64,000 bases of DNA, from assembly GCF_046271865.1 (NCBI RefSeq), contig NZ_CP176580.1:558001-622000 (forward strand). The letters are read 5' to 3'. Positions within the stretch are counted from its first letter, which is position 1; every line of letters starts with the position of its first letter. The position numbers were made by a program, and so were the translations under genes. Origin of the DNA: Nitrincola salilacus. Lineage in GTDB: Bacteria > Pseudomonadota > Gammaproteobacteria > Pseudomonadales > Balneatricaceae. Under the pieces are notes generated by a model. The model saw nothing but the letters and a program-made list of their open reading frames with translations, did not search any database and had not been told where the DNA came from. Shown piece by piece: positions 43,150 through 51,531 of the stretch.

Positions 43150-44091
43150 ATGAGTGTTGAGAGGTGTTTTGAGAAAAGTTTTGCAGTCACGCCCGGCTGG
43201 CTCAATTGGTACGACGGCCCAGCTAAACCCAAGTTCAAGGTGCCTGCGGGCGCTGTAGACGCGCATTGCCATGTGTTTGGCCCCGGCGAGCAATTCCCCT
43301 TTGCTCCCGAGCGCAAATATACACCGTGCGATGCCTCGAAAGACCAGTTGTTCGCCCTGCGTGATCATCTGGGTTTTGCGCGTAATGTGGTGGTGCAGGC
43401 TACCTGCCACGGCTCCGACAACAGCGCCATGGTGGATGCGCTGGAACATTCAAATGGTATGGCGCGCGGCATTGCGACCGTAAAACGCAACATCTCAGAT
43501 GCGGAACTTCAGGCGTTGGACGCCGCTGGTGTGCGCGGAGTACGCTTTAACTTCGTCAAACGGTTGGTGGACTTCACGCCGAAAGAGGAGTTGATGGAGA
43601 TCGCCCAGCGCATTGCGCCCTTGGGCTGGCATATCGTGATCTATTTCGAAGCGGTCGATCTGCCCGAACTGTGGGATTTCTTCACCGCCTTGCCCACCAC
43701 CCTTGTGGTGGACCACATGGGGCGACCGGATGTTACCCAATCAGTCGAGGGCGAAGAGTTTCAGCGCTTCGTGCGCTTGATGGACGAGCATGAGAATATC
43801 TGGTCGAAAGTGAGCTGCCCCGAGCGCCTGAGCGTCAGTGGGCCTAAAGCTCTGAGCGGCGAACAGCAGGCGTACCAGGATGTGGTACCGTTTGCCAGAT
43901 ATCTGGTTGAACGTTTTCCCGAGCGCGTATTGTGGGGGACGGACTGGCCGCACCCGAACCTGAAAGATCACATGCCGGACGATGGTTTGCTGGTCGACTT
44001 CATTCCGCAGATCGCGCCCACGGCCGAATTGCAGCAAAAATTACTGGTCGATAACCCGATGCGGTTATACTGGCCTGAAGAGGTAAAGTGA
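43150..44091 (+). CDS. ligI: 2-pyrone-4,6-dicarboxylate hydrolase
   Basis: LigI opens the lactone 2-pyrone-4,6-dicarboxylate to oxalomesaconate. The 313-aa amidohydrolase has the HxH motif in VDAHCHVFGP (His39, His41). It also has KRNISDAELQALDAAGVRGVRFN, and the conserved C-terminal Asp/His region WGTDWPHPN (about 275). The enzyme is known as a metal-independent member of its superfamily. The stop codon overlaps the ligA start (TGATG), and AGGAG precedes its own start, 14 nt after ligJ. Confidence 0.94.
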   Translation: MSVERCFEKSFAVTPGWLNWYDGPAKPKFKVPAGAVDAHCHVFGPGEQFPFAPERKYTPCDASKDQLFALRDHLGFARNVVVQATCHGSDNSAMVDALEHSNGMARGIATVKRNISDAELQALDAAGVRGVRFNFVKRLVDFTPKEELMEIAQRIAPLGWHIVIYFEAVDLPELWDFFTALPTTLVVDHMGRPDVTQSVEGEEFQRFVRLMDEHENIWSKVSCPERLSVSGPKALSGEQQAYQDVVPFARYLVERFPERVLWGTDWPHPNLKDHMPDDGLLVDFIPQIAPTAELQQKLLVDNPMRLYWPEEVK

Positions 44092-44543
44092 TGAGCAACT
44101 CCAAAAACAGCGGCTCAAGTAAGAGCAACTCAAGTAAGAGCAACTCAAGTAAGAGCAACTACAACGACGCCTTTAAAGATATTCCGGGTACGGTGATATT
44201 TGACGCCACGCAATCGCGCATGGGGTTTCATCTGAACCAGTTTTGCATGTCGCTGATGAAAGCCGATGCACGCAAAGCCTTTCTGGCCGATGAAGCCGCG
44301 TACTTGCAGCAATACCCCATGACCGCTGAGCAGCGGCAAGCTGTATTGGATCGCGACTATAACCGCATGATCTCCCTCGGCGGCAACATCTATTTCCTCG
44401 CCAAAATCGGCGCAACAGACGGGCATTCCTTCCAGTATCTGGCGTCCCTGATGACGGGCGTTACGGAAGAGGAATATCGTGCCATGATGGTGGCCGGTGG
44501 CCGCTCGCCAGATGGCAATCGCAGTAAATCGGAGAAAGAATAA
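44091..44543 (+). CDS. ligA: Protocatechuate 4,5-dioxygenase alpha subunit with Ser/Asn/Lys repeat
   Basis: The small subunit of LigAB helps shape the active site of the ring-opening enzyme. The 150-aa protein has the LigA helical core (about 25-145; SRMGFHLNQFCMSLMKADAR). Before it lies an unusual low-complexity leader with three copies of a five-residue unit (SSKSN) encoded by a perfect 15-nt tandem repeat at 44115-44159. The start is the ATG at 44091 overlapping the ligI stop; a GTG just before it is in frame. It overlaps ligB by one base, so the two subunits are translationally coupled. Confidence 0.92.
   Translation: MSNSKNSGSSKSNSSKSNSSKSNYNDAFKDIPGTVIFDATQSRMGFHLNQFCMSLMKADARKAFLADEAAYLQQYPMTAEQRQAVLDRDYNRMISLGGNIYFLAKIGATDGHSFQYLASLMTGVTEEEYRAMMVAGGRSPDGNRSKSEKE
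44115..44159. repeat. 15-nt in-frame tandem repeat, three copies, inside ligA
   Basis: TCAAGTAAGAGCAAC is repeated three times without change. The period is a multiple of three and so keeps the frame, adding an SSKSN repeat near the LigA N terminus. Confidence 0.95.
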
Positions 44544-45382
44544 TGGCTAAAATTACCGCAGGGGTTGCGACCTCACACGTACCCGCCGTCGGTGCGGCGC
44601 TCGATTCGGGCAAAACACAGGACGACTACTGGAAGCCGCTGTTCGCCGGTTACGAGTTTTCCAAAGAGTGGATCAAAAACGAAAAGCCGGATGTGATCAT
44701 TCTGGTCTATAACGACCATGCCTCGGCCTTTTCGTTGGACTTGATTCCTACGTTCGCCATTGGCTGCGCCGATGAATTCCAGCCCGCCGATGAAGGCTGG
44801 GGCCCACGCCCGGTGCCAACGGTTAAAGGGCACCCGGAGCTGGCGTGGCACATTGCGCAATCGACGATTCTGGACGAATTCGACATGACGATCGTCAACA
44901 AAATGGACGTCGATCACGGTCTGACCGTGCCCTTGTCACTGATGTTCGGTCAGCCCGAAGAGTGGCCGTGCAAGATCATTCCGCTGGCCGTTAACGTGGT
45001 GCAATACCCACCACCAACCGGCAATCGGTGCTATAACCTCGGTAAAGCGATCCGTCGTGCCGTGGACTCTTTCGATGCAGATCTGAATGTGCAGATCTGG
45101 GGTACGGGCGGTATGTCGCACCAGCTGCAAGGGCCGCGTGCGGGCTTGATCAACCGGGAATTCGACACCGCCTTTTTGGATGGTTTAACCAAGGATCCAC
45201 AGGCCATGGCTGCCATGCCGCACATCGACTATGTGCGCGAAGCGGGTTCCGAAGGGATTGAGATGGTGATGTGGTTGATCATGCGTGGTGCGTTGAACGA
45301 CAAGGTTGACGAGCGTTATCGCTTCTACCATGTGCCCGCCTCGAATACCGCCGTGGGACATATTATACTCGAGAATAAATAA
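44543..45382 (+). CDS. ligB: Protocatechuate 4,5-dioxygenase beta (catalytic) subunit
   Basis: LigB is the Fe(II)-binding subunit that cleaves protocatechuate between C4 and C5 to 4-carboxy-2-hydroxymuconate-6-semialdehyde; it often also accepts gallate. The 279-aa protein belongs to the class III extradiol dioxygenases. Likely iron ligands are His12 (GVATSHVPAVG) and His59 (YNDHASAF), with a conserved His in GGMSHQLQG (about 195) and a C-terminal Glu in the AGSEGIEMV region. It is slightly shorter than the ~302-aa Sphingobium protein. Start overlaps the ligA stop (TAATG). Confidence 0.94.
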   Translation: MAKITAGVATSHVPAVGAALDSGKTQDDYWKPLFAGYEFSKEWIKNEKPDVIILVYNDHASAFSLDLIPTFAIGCADEFQPADEGWGPRPVPTVKGHPELAWHIAQSTILDEFDMTIVNKMDVDHGLTVPLSLMFGQPEEWPCKIIPLAVNVVQYPPPTGNRCYNLGKAIRRAVDSFDADLNVQIWGTGGMSHQLQGPRAGLINREFDTAFLDGLTKDPQAMAAMPHIDYVREAGSEGIEMVMWLIMRGALNDKVDERYRFYHVPASNTAVGHIILENK

Positions 45383-45433
45383 GCTAAAACGCACGAATTG
45401 TATGACTCCTTCAACCATGCGGCGGGAAGGCGA

Positions 45434-46372
45434 ATGTCGGAAAAACCCAACCCACGTAAATCGCAAGATGTCCCGCAGTTCGTGCTCTACGGCGAAGCTG
45501 AACATCATGATACGCTGGAGTTTCTGCACCTTGAACCGATTGCCACACGTAGTCGTTCAAATGGGTGGTTTATAAAGCCGCATCGACACGCTCGGCTGCA
45601 TCAGCTAATTATGGTGTTTACGGGTGCAGTAACCGCATGGGTTGACGAGCAAGAGCATCGCCTGGAGGGGGCTTGTTGCATAAGCCTTCCGCCGGGGATT
45701 GTACACGGCTTTCGTTTTGCGCCAGACACTCAGGGCATGGTATTGACGGTGGCGCAGGCGATGGTGACCGACCTGGCGGATGAGCGCACTAAAACCTATT
45801 TAGATGCCTTGTTTACACAGCCTGAAATCATCTCCTTTGCCAGTAATGCTGCCGTGTTGCACCAACTGCGCAGCAATGTGCAGCAGATGCTGGAAGAGTT
45901 TCGCAGTATTAATCCGGGGCGGCATTTACTCTGTGAATGGTTGTTGCAGACTGTGCTTCTGCAACTGAGTCGCTGTGTAGAGACGCAGCGCCGAGCGCCC
46001 GAAACGCGTACCCGTGAAACCCGGCACATGCAGCAATTTCGTGCCTTGATAGAAGCGCATTTCAGCAACCAATGGAAAGTTGAGGACTACGCTCGAGAAC
46101 TCAACATGCCACCCGCCCGTTTGAACAGAATGTGCAAAACTGTCTTGGGTAGAAATGCCAAATCGCTGTTGCAGGAACGGTTGCTGTTGGAAGCTCGGCG
46201 CAAGTTGATTTATACCCGTGCCACCATCGAGCAGGTCGCCTTTGATCTGGGGTATGTCGATCCTGCTTACTTTTCACGGGTGTTTCAACAAGCCGAAGGC
46301 GTATCGCCAAAAGTGTATCGTCAGCAACACGATGGTATGAAAAGCCTGGATGACGGTATTGATAACACCTAG
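45434..46372 (+). CDS. pobR: AraC-family regulator, PobR-type
   Basis: This 312-aa AraC regulator has an N-terminal cupin-like effector domain (about 20-110; FIKPHRHARLHQL contains the metal-site-like His pair). Two C-terminal HTH motifs (about 210-305) include EDYARELNMPPARLNRM and IEQVAFDLGYVDPAYFSRVF. It is on the same strand as pobA, 116 nt upstream, as for the AraC-type PobR of pseudomonads that activates pobA with 4-hydroxybenzoate. The ATG at 45434 (AAGG upstream) is preferred to an in-frame TTG 12 codons earlier. It follows ligB by 51 nt and may be partly read from the lig promoter. Confidence 0.85.
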   Translation: MSEKPNPRKSQDVPQFVLYGEAEHHDTLEFLHLEPIATRSRSNGWFIKPHRHARLHQLIMVFTGAVTAWVDEQEHRLEGACCISLPPGIVHGFRFAPDTQGMVLTVAQAMVTDLADERTKTYLDALFTQPEIISFASNAAVLHQLRSNVQQMLEEFRSINPGRHLLCEWLLQTVLLQLSRCVETQRRAPETRTRETRHMQQFRALIEAHFSNQWKVEDYARELNMPPARLNRMCKTVLGRNAKSLLQERLLLEARRKLIYTRATIEQVAFDLGYVDPAYFSRVFQQAEGVSPKVYRQQHDGMKSLDDGIDNT

Positions 46373-46381
46373 CCATCAAAG

Positions 46382-46396
46382 TTCGTTTTGAACGAA
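46382..46396. promoter_or_regulatory. Palindrome between pobR and pobA
   Basis: TTCGTT-TTG-AACGAA is a perfect 6-bp inverted repeat just after the pobR stop and about 70 nt upstream of the pobA -10. It could be an activator site or a weak terminator of pobR; there is no T-tract. Confidence 0.45.
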
Positions 46397-46462
46397 AAGT
46401 ACAGAAACTTGATCAGTAACTGCATTAAATACCAGCGCTGAAATCCGCACACTTATCTCACT

Positions 46463-46470
46463 GATATAAC
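46463..46470 (+). promoter_or_regulatory. Extended -10 of the pobA promoter
   Basis: TG-A-TATAAC lies 19 nt upstream of the pobA start, with GAGG between them. The -35 region is poor, as expected for a promoter that needs an activator. Confidence 0.5.
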
Positions 46471-46488
46471 AATAATGAGGTTAGTGCT

Positions 46489-47703
46489 GTGAAGACCATC
46501 AAAACTCAAGTCGCCATTATTGGCGGCGGTCCTTCGGGCTTGTTGCTGGGCCAACTGTTGCATAAGCAGGGTATCGACAACATCATCGTTGAACGTGTCA
46601 ACGGTGACTACGTATTAGGCCGTATTCGCGCAGGTATTCTTGAGCAGGGACTGGTAGGTCTGCTGCACGAAGCTGGCGTGGCCGAGCGCATGATGCAAGA
46701 GGGTCATGTTCACGATGGGGTTGAGCTCAGCATCAACGATGAACGTTTCCGTATTGACTTGAAAAAGTATGCCGACGGCTCCTCTGTGATGTGCTACGGC
46801 CAGACTGAAATCACGCGTGATCTGATGGCAGCACGTGAAGCAGCGGGTTTAGCCACTCTGTACGAAGCCGAAAACACTGAGTTGCATGACGTCAAAACCG
46901 ATTCGCCCTACGTCACCTTTATCAAAGACGGCGAGCCTCACCGCCTGGAGTGCCAGTTTATCGCCGGCTGTGATGGCTTCCATGGGGTATCGCGCAAGAC
47001 TATCCCTGATGACTCGCGCAAAGAGTTTGAGCGGGTATACCCCTTCGGCTGGTTGGGCCTGTTATCCGACACACCGCCGTGTAATGAAGAGCTGATATAC
47101 GCCAAAACGGATCGTGGATTTGCCCTGGCCAGTCAGCGTTCGTCCACGCGCTCACGCTACTATTTGCAAGTGCCACTGACCGATAAGTTAGAAGAATGGT
47201 CAGACGATGCCTTCTGGGCTGAGCTGAAAAAGCGCTTGCCCGCTGATGTGGCAGAAGGCTTGGTGACTGGGCCCAGCATTGAGAAGAGCATTGCACCCTT
47301 GCGCTCATTTGTGTGTGAGCCCATGCAGTACGGTAATCTGTTTTTAGTCGGGGATGCCGCACACATTGTGCCACCCACAGGTGCCAAAGGACTGAACCTG
47401 GCTGCGTCAGATGTGGCGACGCTCTATAAAGTGTTGACGCGGGTGTTCAAGGAAGGGGATCGCAGCGCTATTGCACAGTATTCACCGATCTGCTTGCGCC
47501 GCGTCTGGAATGGCGAACGCTTCTCGTGGTGGATGACCAATATGATGCACAACTTCGATGAAGGTGTGGCCAAAGACGGCACCGATCGTGACACGCAACA
47601 GCGCTTTATGGATTCGGAACTTCACTATTACCTTACCTCTGAAGCAGGGCAGCGGGTGATAGCTGAACAGTATGTCGGCTTGCCTTACGAAGAGTTGGCG
47701 TAG
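46489..47703 (+). CDS. pobA: 4-hydroxybenzoate 3-monooxygenase
   Basis: PobA is an FAD-dependent, NADPH-using hydroxylase that turns 4-hydroxybenzoate into protocatechuate. The 404-aa protein has the FAD-binding GGGPSGLLLGQLL at residues 12-24, the family motif RIRAGILEQG (about 44-53) and the second FAD motif LVGDAAHIVPPTGAKGLNLA (about 285). The start is a GTG with GAGG 8 nt upstream. The stop TAG is the first triplet of a 14-nt tandem repeat that also contains the stop of the convergent MarR gene. Confidence 0.96.
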   Translation: MKTIKTQVAIIGGGPSGLLLGQLLHKQGIDNIIVERVNGDYVLGRIRAGILEQGLVGLLHEAGVAERMMQEGHVHDGVELSINDERFRIDLKKYADGSSVMCYGQTEITRDLMAAREAAGLATLYEAENTELHDVKTDSPYVTFIKDGEPHRLECQFIAGCDGFHGVSRKTIPDDSRKEFERVYPFGWLGLLSDTPPCNEELIYAKTDRGFALASQRSSTRSRYYLQVPLTDKLEEWSDDAFWAELKKRLPADVAEGLVTGPSIEKSIAPLRSFVCEPMQYGNLFLVGDAAHIVPPTGAKGLNLAASDVATLYKVLTRVFKEGDRSAIAQYSPICLRRVWNGERFSWWMTNMMHNFDEGVAKDGTDRDTQQRFMDSELHYYLTSEAGQRVIAEQYVGLPYEELA

Positions 47704-47728
47704 CGCTATATCAGTAGCGCTATATCAA
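47701..47728. repeat. 14-nt tandem duplication shared by two gene ends
   Basis: TAGCGCTATATCAG and TAGCGCTATATCAA lie in tandem. The first begins with the pobA stop codon, and the second contains the stop codon of the convergent MarR gene (TCA at 47725-47727 on the plus strand). Confidence 0.92.
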
Positions 47729-48174
47729 CTGCCGAGATCAATGATTCGCATCAACAAGCCCAGCATCTGCTCTTTCTCGCCGGGCTTCATCACCTGTTCA
47801 AAATGAGACTCATGCACCAGCACTTTTTGATGCAGCGATTTGGTGAAACGCTCGCCTTCACCGGTGAGGTACAGCGCATAGGAGCGCCGGTCATTTTCTG
47901 ACGGTCGACGCTCCATCAAACCCAGGTTTTCCAGCTTATCCACCGCTGCCACCATGGCTGAGCGGTCAGTGTGGATCGCCTGAGCGACGGCGGTTTGCGT
48001 CAGCCCGGGGTTGTTCAATACGATCGCCAATATCCCAAACAGGCCAGGCGTTACACCTTGCTCCGTACAGGTGGTGTTGAAATTCTCGAAATAGGCGAGC
48101 TGTGCTCGGCGCAATCGATACCCCACTAATGAGTTCAGCATAGAGTAGTCGATATCATTACTATTCTGTGTCAT
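47725..48174 (-). CDS. MarR-family regulator
   Basis: This 149-aa MarR protein has the usual winged helix (about 55-110; LTQTAVAQAIHTDRSAMVAAVDKLENLGLMERR) between dimerisation helices. It lies downstream of the TRAP genes on the same strand, 108 nt from dctM, and beyond them is the divergent hydroxycinnamate operon. MarR proteins such as Rhodopseudomonas CouR bind hydroxycinnamoyl-CoA and repress similar genes, so it is the best candidate for the twin inverted repeat at 51376-51477. The effector is inferred. Confidence 0.87.
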   Translation of the reverse strand: MTQNSNDIDYSMLNSLVGYRLRRAQLAYFENFNTTCTEQGVTPGLFGILAIVLNNPGLTQTAVAQAIHTDRSAMVAAVDKLENLGLMERRPSENDRRSYALYLTGEGERFTKSLHQKVLVHESHFEQVMKPGEKEQMLGLLMRIIDLGS

Positions 48175-48218
48175 CCGATTTCCTGACTCTTCCTATTGAT
48201 CAGTGTGCACCTTGGTTC

Positions 48219-48240
48219 GCGGGGCATGATAACACCCCGC
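48219..48240 (-). terminator. Hairpin between TRAP large permease and MarR genes
   Basis: GCGGGG, a 10-nt loop and CCCCGC form a GC stem in the 108-nt gap downstream of dctM. No T-run follows, so it may only weaken read-through into the MarR gene. Confidence 0.4.
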
Positions 48241-48266
48241 CCCCTGATTCGGTACTTGGTGGTCAA

Positions 48267-48296
48267 TTCAATCACGGTTCATTCAATCACGAACCA
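48267..48296. repeat. 15-nt tandem duplication across the end of dctM
   Basis: TTCAATCACGGTTCA is followed by TTCAATCACGAACCA. The second unit encodes the last residues and the stop of the TRAP large permease on the minus strand, and the first repeats that TGA downstream. Confidence 0.88.
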
Positions 48297-49581
48297 GCAG
48301 CATAACGATGTCTGGGTAAAAGATCACCAGAGCAACCACCAGCAAGTCTGCAATCAAGAAGATTGCTACGCCCTTGAAAATATCCACAAGCGACGCATAT
48401 TGGCTGGCAACTCCCCGGATGACGAAAATATTCATGCCCACCGGTGGGGTGATCATACCAATCTCCAATAGCTTGACCAGTAACACGCCAAACCAGATCA
48501 GACTGACATCGTACAGCTCAAATACCGGCAGAAAGATTGGCAGGGTGATCAGCATGGCGCCAAAAGGCTCCATAAACAGGCCCAGGAACAGATAGATCAA
48601 CACAACGACCAGCATCAATTCCAGGTAGGTGGGGCCCCATCCTGAAACGGCTTGTGAGATGAACCCTGCCATACCGCTCAGGCTTAGAAACACCGTAAAC
48701 ATCGATGCTCCCACGCCAATGATCAATAAGCCGCTGGTGGTGGCCAGTGTTTCCAGCAAAGAGGTTTTCAGAATGGGCCAACTGAGTTTTCCGGTCAGCA
48801 GGGAGATGACCAATGCGCCGGCCGCGCCCACGGCACCGGCTTCGGTGGCGGTAAAGAAGCCACTGAACATGCCGCCGAACACCAACAGACCCAGTACCAG
48901 GATAGGCCAGATCTCCAGCACCGCCTGGCGGGCGGTATAGCCTTCACTATGCTCGGAATGGCGAGGAGCGATGTCGGGCCGAAACCAACTGACCAGAAAA
49001 ATGATCAAAGCGTAGCTCAAGGCCGTCAGCAAACCAATGGAGATACCACCCAGAAACACCTGCGTAATGGAAACCTGGGCGAATACACCGTAGACAATCA
49101 TCAGAATGCTGGGCGGAATCAATGCACCAATTGTGCCGCCAGCGGCGATGGTACCACAGGCAAAACTGGGCTTATAACCGCTGCGAACCATTTCAGGGAT
49201 GGCGATGCGCCCCATGGCTGCGGCACAGGCGACACTGGAACCGCTGACCGCCGCGAAGCCCGAACTGGCAAAAATACTGGAGATAGCCAAGCCTCCGGGT
49301 AGCCACCGAAACACCACCTTGGCAGCATTGAACAAGCCCGCCGTCAGGCCGGTATGAAAACTCACAAAGCCCATTAGAAGGAACATGGGCACGGCGCTGA
49401 GGGTCCATTTCGCTACAAATTCGTAAGGTGTCGACGCCAGCAGACTGAACGCAATGCTCCAGTCCAGCATATAGGTCACGCCACCCAGGGATACAGCCAT
49501 CAGCGACAGTGCCACCGGCACGCGTAGCGCCAACAACACCAACAAGACAATCAGACCATAAAAGCCAACTTCAACCGCCAT
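48283..49581 (-). CDS. TRAP transporter large permease (DctM type)
   Basis: This 432-aa inner-membrane protein has about 12 hydrophobic helices and the DctM-family motifs. PMFLLMGFVSFHTGLTAGLF is near residue 65, and GGTIGALIPPSILMIVYG near 145. It forms the transport channel driven by the sodium gradient and works with the small permease and binding protein encoded upstream. The setting between aromatic genes suggests import of a hydroxycinnamate or other aromatic acid. It starts 9 nt after the small-permease gene. Confidence 0.93.
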   Translation of the reverse strand: MAVEVGFYGLIVLLVLLALRVPVALSLMAVSLGGVTYMLDWSIAFSLLASTPYEFVAKWTLSAVPMFLLMGFVSFHTGLTAGLFNAAKVVFRWLPGGLAISSIFASSGFAAVSGSSVACAAAMGRIAIPEMVRSGYKPSFACGTIAAGGTIGALIPPSILMIVYGVFAQVSITQVFLGGISIGLLTALSYALIIFLVSWFRPDIAPRHSEHSEGYTARQAVLEIWPILVLGLLVFGGMFSGFFTATEAGAVGAAGALVISLLTGKLSWPILKTSLLETLATTSGLLIIGVGASMFTVFLSLSGMAGFISQAVSGWGPTYLELMLVVVLIYLFLGLFMEPFGAMLITLPIFLPVFELYDVSLIWFGVLLVKLLEIGMITPPVGMNIFVIRGVASQYASLVDIFKGVAIFLIADLLVVALVIFYPDIVMLLVRD

Positions 49582-49590
49582 GATAAAACC

Positions 49591-50097
49591 TCAATTCGCC
49601 GCTGTTTCAGAGAGCGGTAACATGGACTGCACACCACGTATCAGACATACGTAAGCGGCTAACGCAAAAGAGACCGGCAACACAAAATAGGATGGCCACA
49701 CCGGAATTCGTGTATCCAATGACATGACATAAGCGCCCACTTCATATTGCTCGAGCGCTTTTTCCCACGTCGCTATGGCGAATACGACATAAACGGCCAA
49801 AGACAACAGCGTTACCAAGGCATCATTCCAGCGGCGACCCCGCGGACTGAGCAGATCAGAGAAGATCTCCACTGCTATCATCTGGCGTTGACGTTCCACC
49901 CAGCCCAAAGGCAACAACGCCAATAGCACCATGTAATAACGTGTTACCAGTTCCAGAGTGGCGGGCATCGATACATCTATAGTCGAACGTAATACCACGT
50001 CCAGGGTGACGTGCAGCATCATGGCAACGATGCCGAGCGTTCCGAGCAAAGCCAGCACCATGGTCAGTCGATCGGACAAACGCAGTAAGGTGTTCAT
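49591..50097 (-). CDS. TRAP transporter small permease (DctQ type)
   Basis: This 168-aa membrane protein has four hydrophobic helices and the DctQ motifs, with MPATLELVTRYYMVLLALLPLGW in the middle. It anchors the large permease and is needed for TRAP function. The ATG at 50097 is preceded by GAGGTG, and the upstream in-frame ATG would add 19 residues without a membrane segment. There are 61 nt between it and the binding-protein gene. Confidence 0.9.
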   Translation of the reverse strand: MNTLLRLSDRLTMVLALLGTLGIVAMMLHVTLDVVLRSTIDVSMPATLELVTRYYMVLLALLPLGWVERQRQMIAVEIFSDLLSPRGRRWNDALVTLLSLAVYVVFAIATWEKALEQYEVGAYVMSLDTRIPVWPSYFVLPVSFALAAYVCLIRGVQSMLPLSETAAN

Positions 50098-50158
50098 GTT
50101 CACCTCGTGATCAAAAATAAAAAAGGGCGAGCCTAAACGGTCAGGTTCGCCCAAGGCA

Positions 50159-51301
50159 CTATAACCCGTAACGTGTGAAGTCGACGTTAGCCCAGACTTC
50201 CTGCTTGATCTGCTCTGCCATCATTTCAGGATCGTTATCGACCGATTCCGCTATGGCTGTCCACTTATCTACCAAGCGTTCGAATTCCGCGATTTTATCG
50301 GCGACGTTGGTCAGGCCATCACGACCTTCGGCACGATCAACGATGCTCGCTAAATCTTGCTCCTTGAATGCTTCTGACGCAGCGACCAGAGCGTCGCTTG
50401 GCTCAATGAACTCCACGCCTTTAGTGCGAGCATCGGCTTCCGCAGCAGAGGCCATTTCGTGCGCCCAGCGCTGTGTGGACATCGCACTGGCGACAGAAGA
50501 TGCCTCGGCGATGGCCCTGCGATCATCCGCTGACAAACGCTTCCACGTATTATTTCCAATCGCGTGTGAGATGGTCGAATGATAGGTGCCCAAACGCAGC
50601 GTGCTGATGTGGGTTATTACATCATCCAGGCGGAAGGAGATCATGTCTGCCGTAGAGGCAATGGTGCCATCCAGCACGCCTTGCGAAATGGCTTCAAAGG
50701 TTTCACCCACAGACACGTTTGCGCCCACTGCACCCATGGCTTCCGCCCAGCGTGCATGGTGTGGTCCACCAACTCGCAGGCGTAAACCACGTAAGTCTTC
50801 GGCGTTACGAATCGGCTTGGTGGTCAGAATTTGATAGGAGTCTGAAGCGTGTGAGGTCGTGTAAACCACGCCGAGGCGTTTCAATTCAGCCTGGCAGTCA
50901 GCGCAGTTAACAATGTACTCGGTCATCGCCGCGCCCATGGCTTGCGAGTTTGTACCCAGGAATGACAAGTCACCCACCAGGTTGATGTTGGGTAGGTCAG
51001 ACGGGAAATACGCAGGCAGAAACATGCCTGCGTCCGATAAACCGGAGCGAACCGCCGTACGCATATTGCCCAGATTAGCCACTTCCGTACCCAGAATACG
51101 CCCAGTCAGTCGACCGTCACTCAACAGTGGTAGTTGTTCCTGGAATACTGTGTATAACGGCGTGTGCCCTGGGTGTGCGGGTGGGGTGCCTGGTGTCAGC
51201 CGAAGTTGTTGGGCGAACGCGGTATGGCTAAGTACAGCGAGGGCTGTTACTCCTGCCAGCAGGCCTATTAGCCGCCCCTTGCTTAAGGTACGTTTAGACA
51301 T
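50159..51301 (-). CDS. TRAP transporter substrate-binding protein (DctP type)
   Basis: This is a 380-aa periplasmic protein with a clear signal peptide (IGLLAGVTALAVLSHTAFAQ). The DctP fold shows in EDLRGLRLRVGGPHHARWAEAMGA and VSVGETFEAISQGVLDGTI; the first carries the conserved Arg expected to salt-bridge a carboxylate of the ligand. That fits an aromatic or phenylpropenoic acid. The start is the ATG at 51301, with GAGGA upstream, so the longer open frame was trimmed by 24 codons. Its promoter overlaps one of the twin inverted repeats. Confidence 0.93.
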   Translation of the reverse strand: MSKRTLSKGRLIGLLAGVTALAVLSHTAFAQQLRLTPGTPPAHPGHTPLYTVFQEQLPLLSDGRLTGRILGTEVANLGNMRTAVRSGLSDAGMFLPAYFPSDLPNINLVGDLSFLGTNSQAMGAAMTEYIVNCADCQAELKRLGVVYTTSHASDSYQILTTKPIRNAEDLRGLRLRVGGPHHARWAEAMGAVGANVSVGETFEAISQGVLDGTIASTADMISFRLDDVITHISTLRLGTYHSTISHAIGNNTWKRLSADDRRAIAEASSVASAMSTQRWAHEMASAAEADARTKGVEFIEPSDALVAASEAFKEQDLASIVDRAEGRDGLTNVADKIAEFERLVDKWTAIAESVDNDPEMMAEQIKQEVWANVDFTRYGL

Positions 51302-51375
51302 CGTACGGTCCTCATTATTAGATTTATTGTTCGACTGTTCTGGAGGTCGTTGTCCATACCTACATTCATACATAG

Positions 51376-51396
51376 ATTGTTTTGTTTTGCAACAAT
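51376..51396. promoter_or_regulatory. 21-bp inverted repeat, TRAP-side copy
   Basis: ATTGTT, 9 nt, AACAAT. It overlaps a perfect TATAAT of the TRAP operon on the minus strand (51395-51400). The same layout is repeated at 51457-51477. Confidence 0.72.
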
Positions 51397-51429
51397 TATA
51401 AAATATAACTGTTTTTACAATTATATTGT

Positions 51430-51458
51430 TTGACGTCGATTATGTTAGTGGTTTAGAT
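51430..51458 (+). promoter_or_regulatory. Candidate promoter of the hydroxycinnamate operon
   Basis: TTGACG (51430-51435), a 17-nt spacer and TTAGAT (51453-51458) lie 73 nt before the hydratase ATG. The weak -10 overlaps the operator copy at 51457-51477, consistent with repression. Confidence 0.5.
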
Positions 51459-51477
51459 TGTTTGATATCACAACAAT
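51457..51477. promoter_or_regulatory. 21-bp inverted repeat, catabolic-operon-side copy
   Basis: ATTGTT, 9 nt, AACAAT, with the same preceding AG as the other copy (AGATTGTTT). Its centre is 81 bp from the first. It sits over the -10/+1 of the plus-strand promoter. Confidence 0.72.
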
Positions 51478-51531
51478 ATTCCATATGTTAAGCATATCAG
51501 AGTATTTCATCAGTTAACGACAGGTGCTCAC

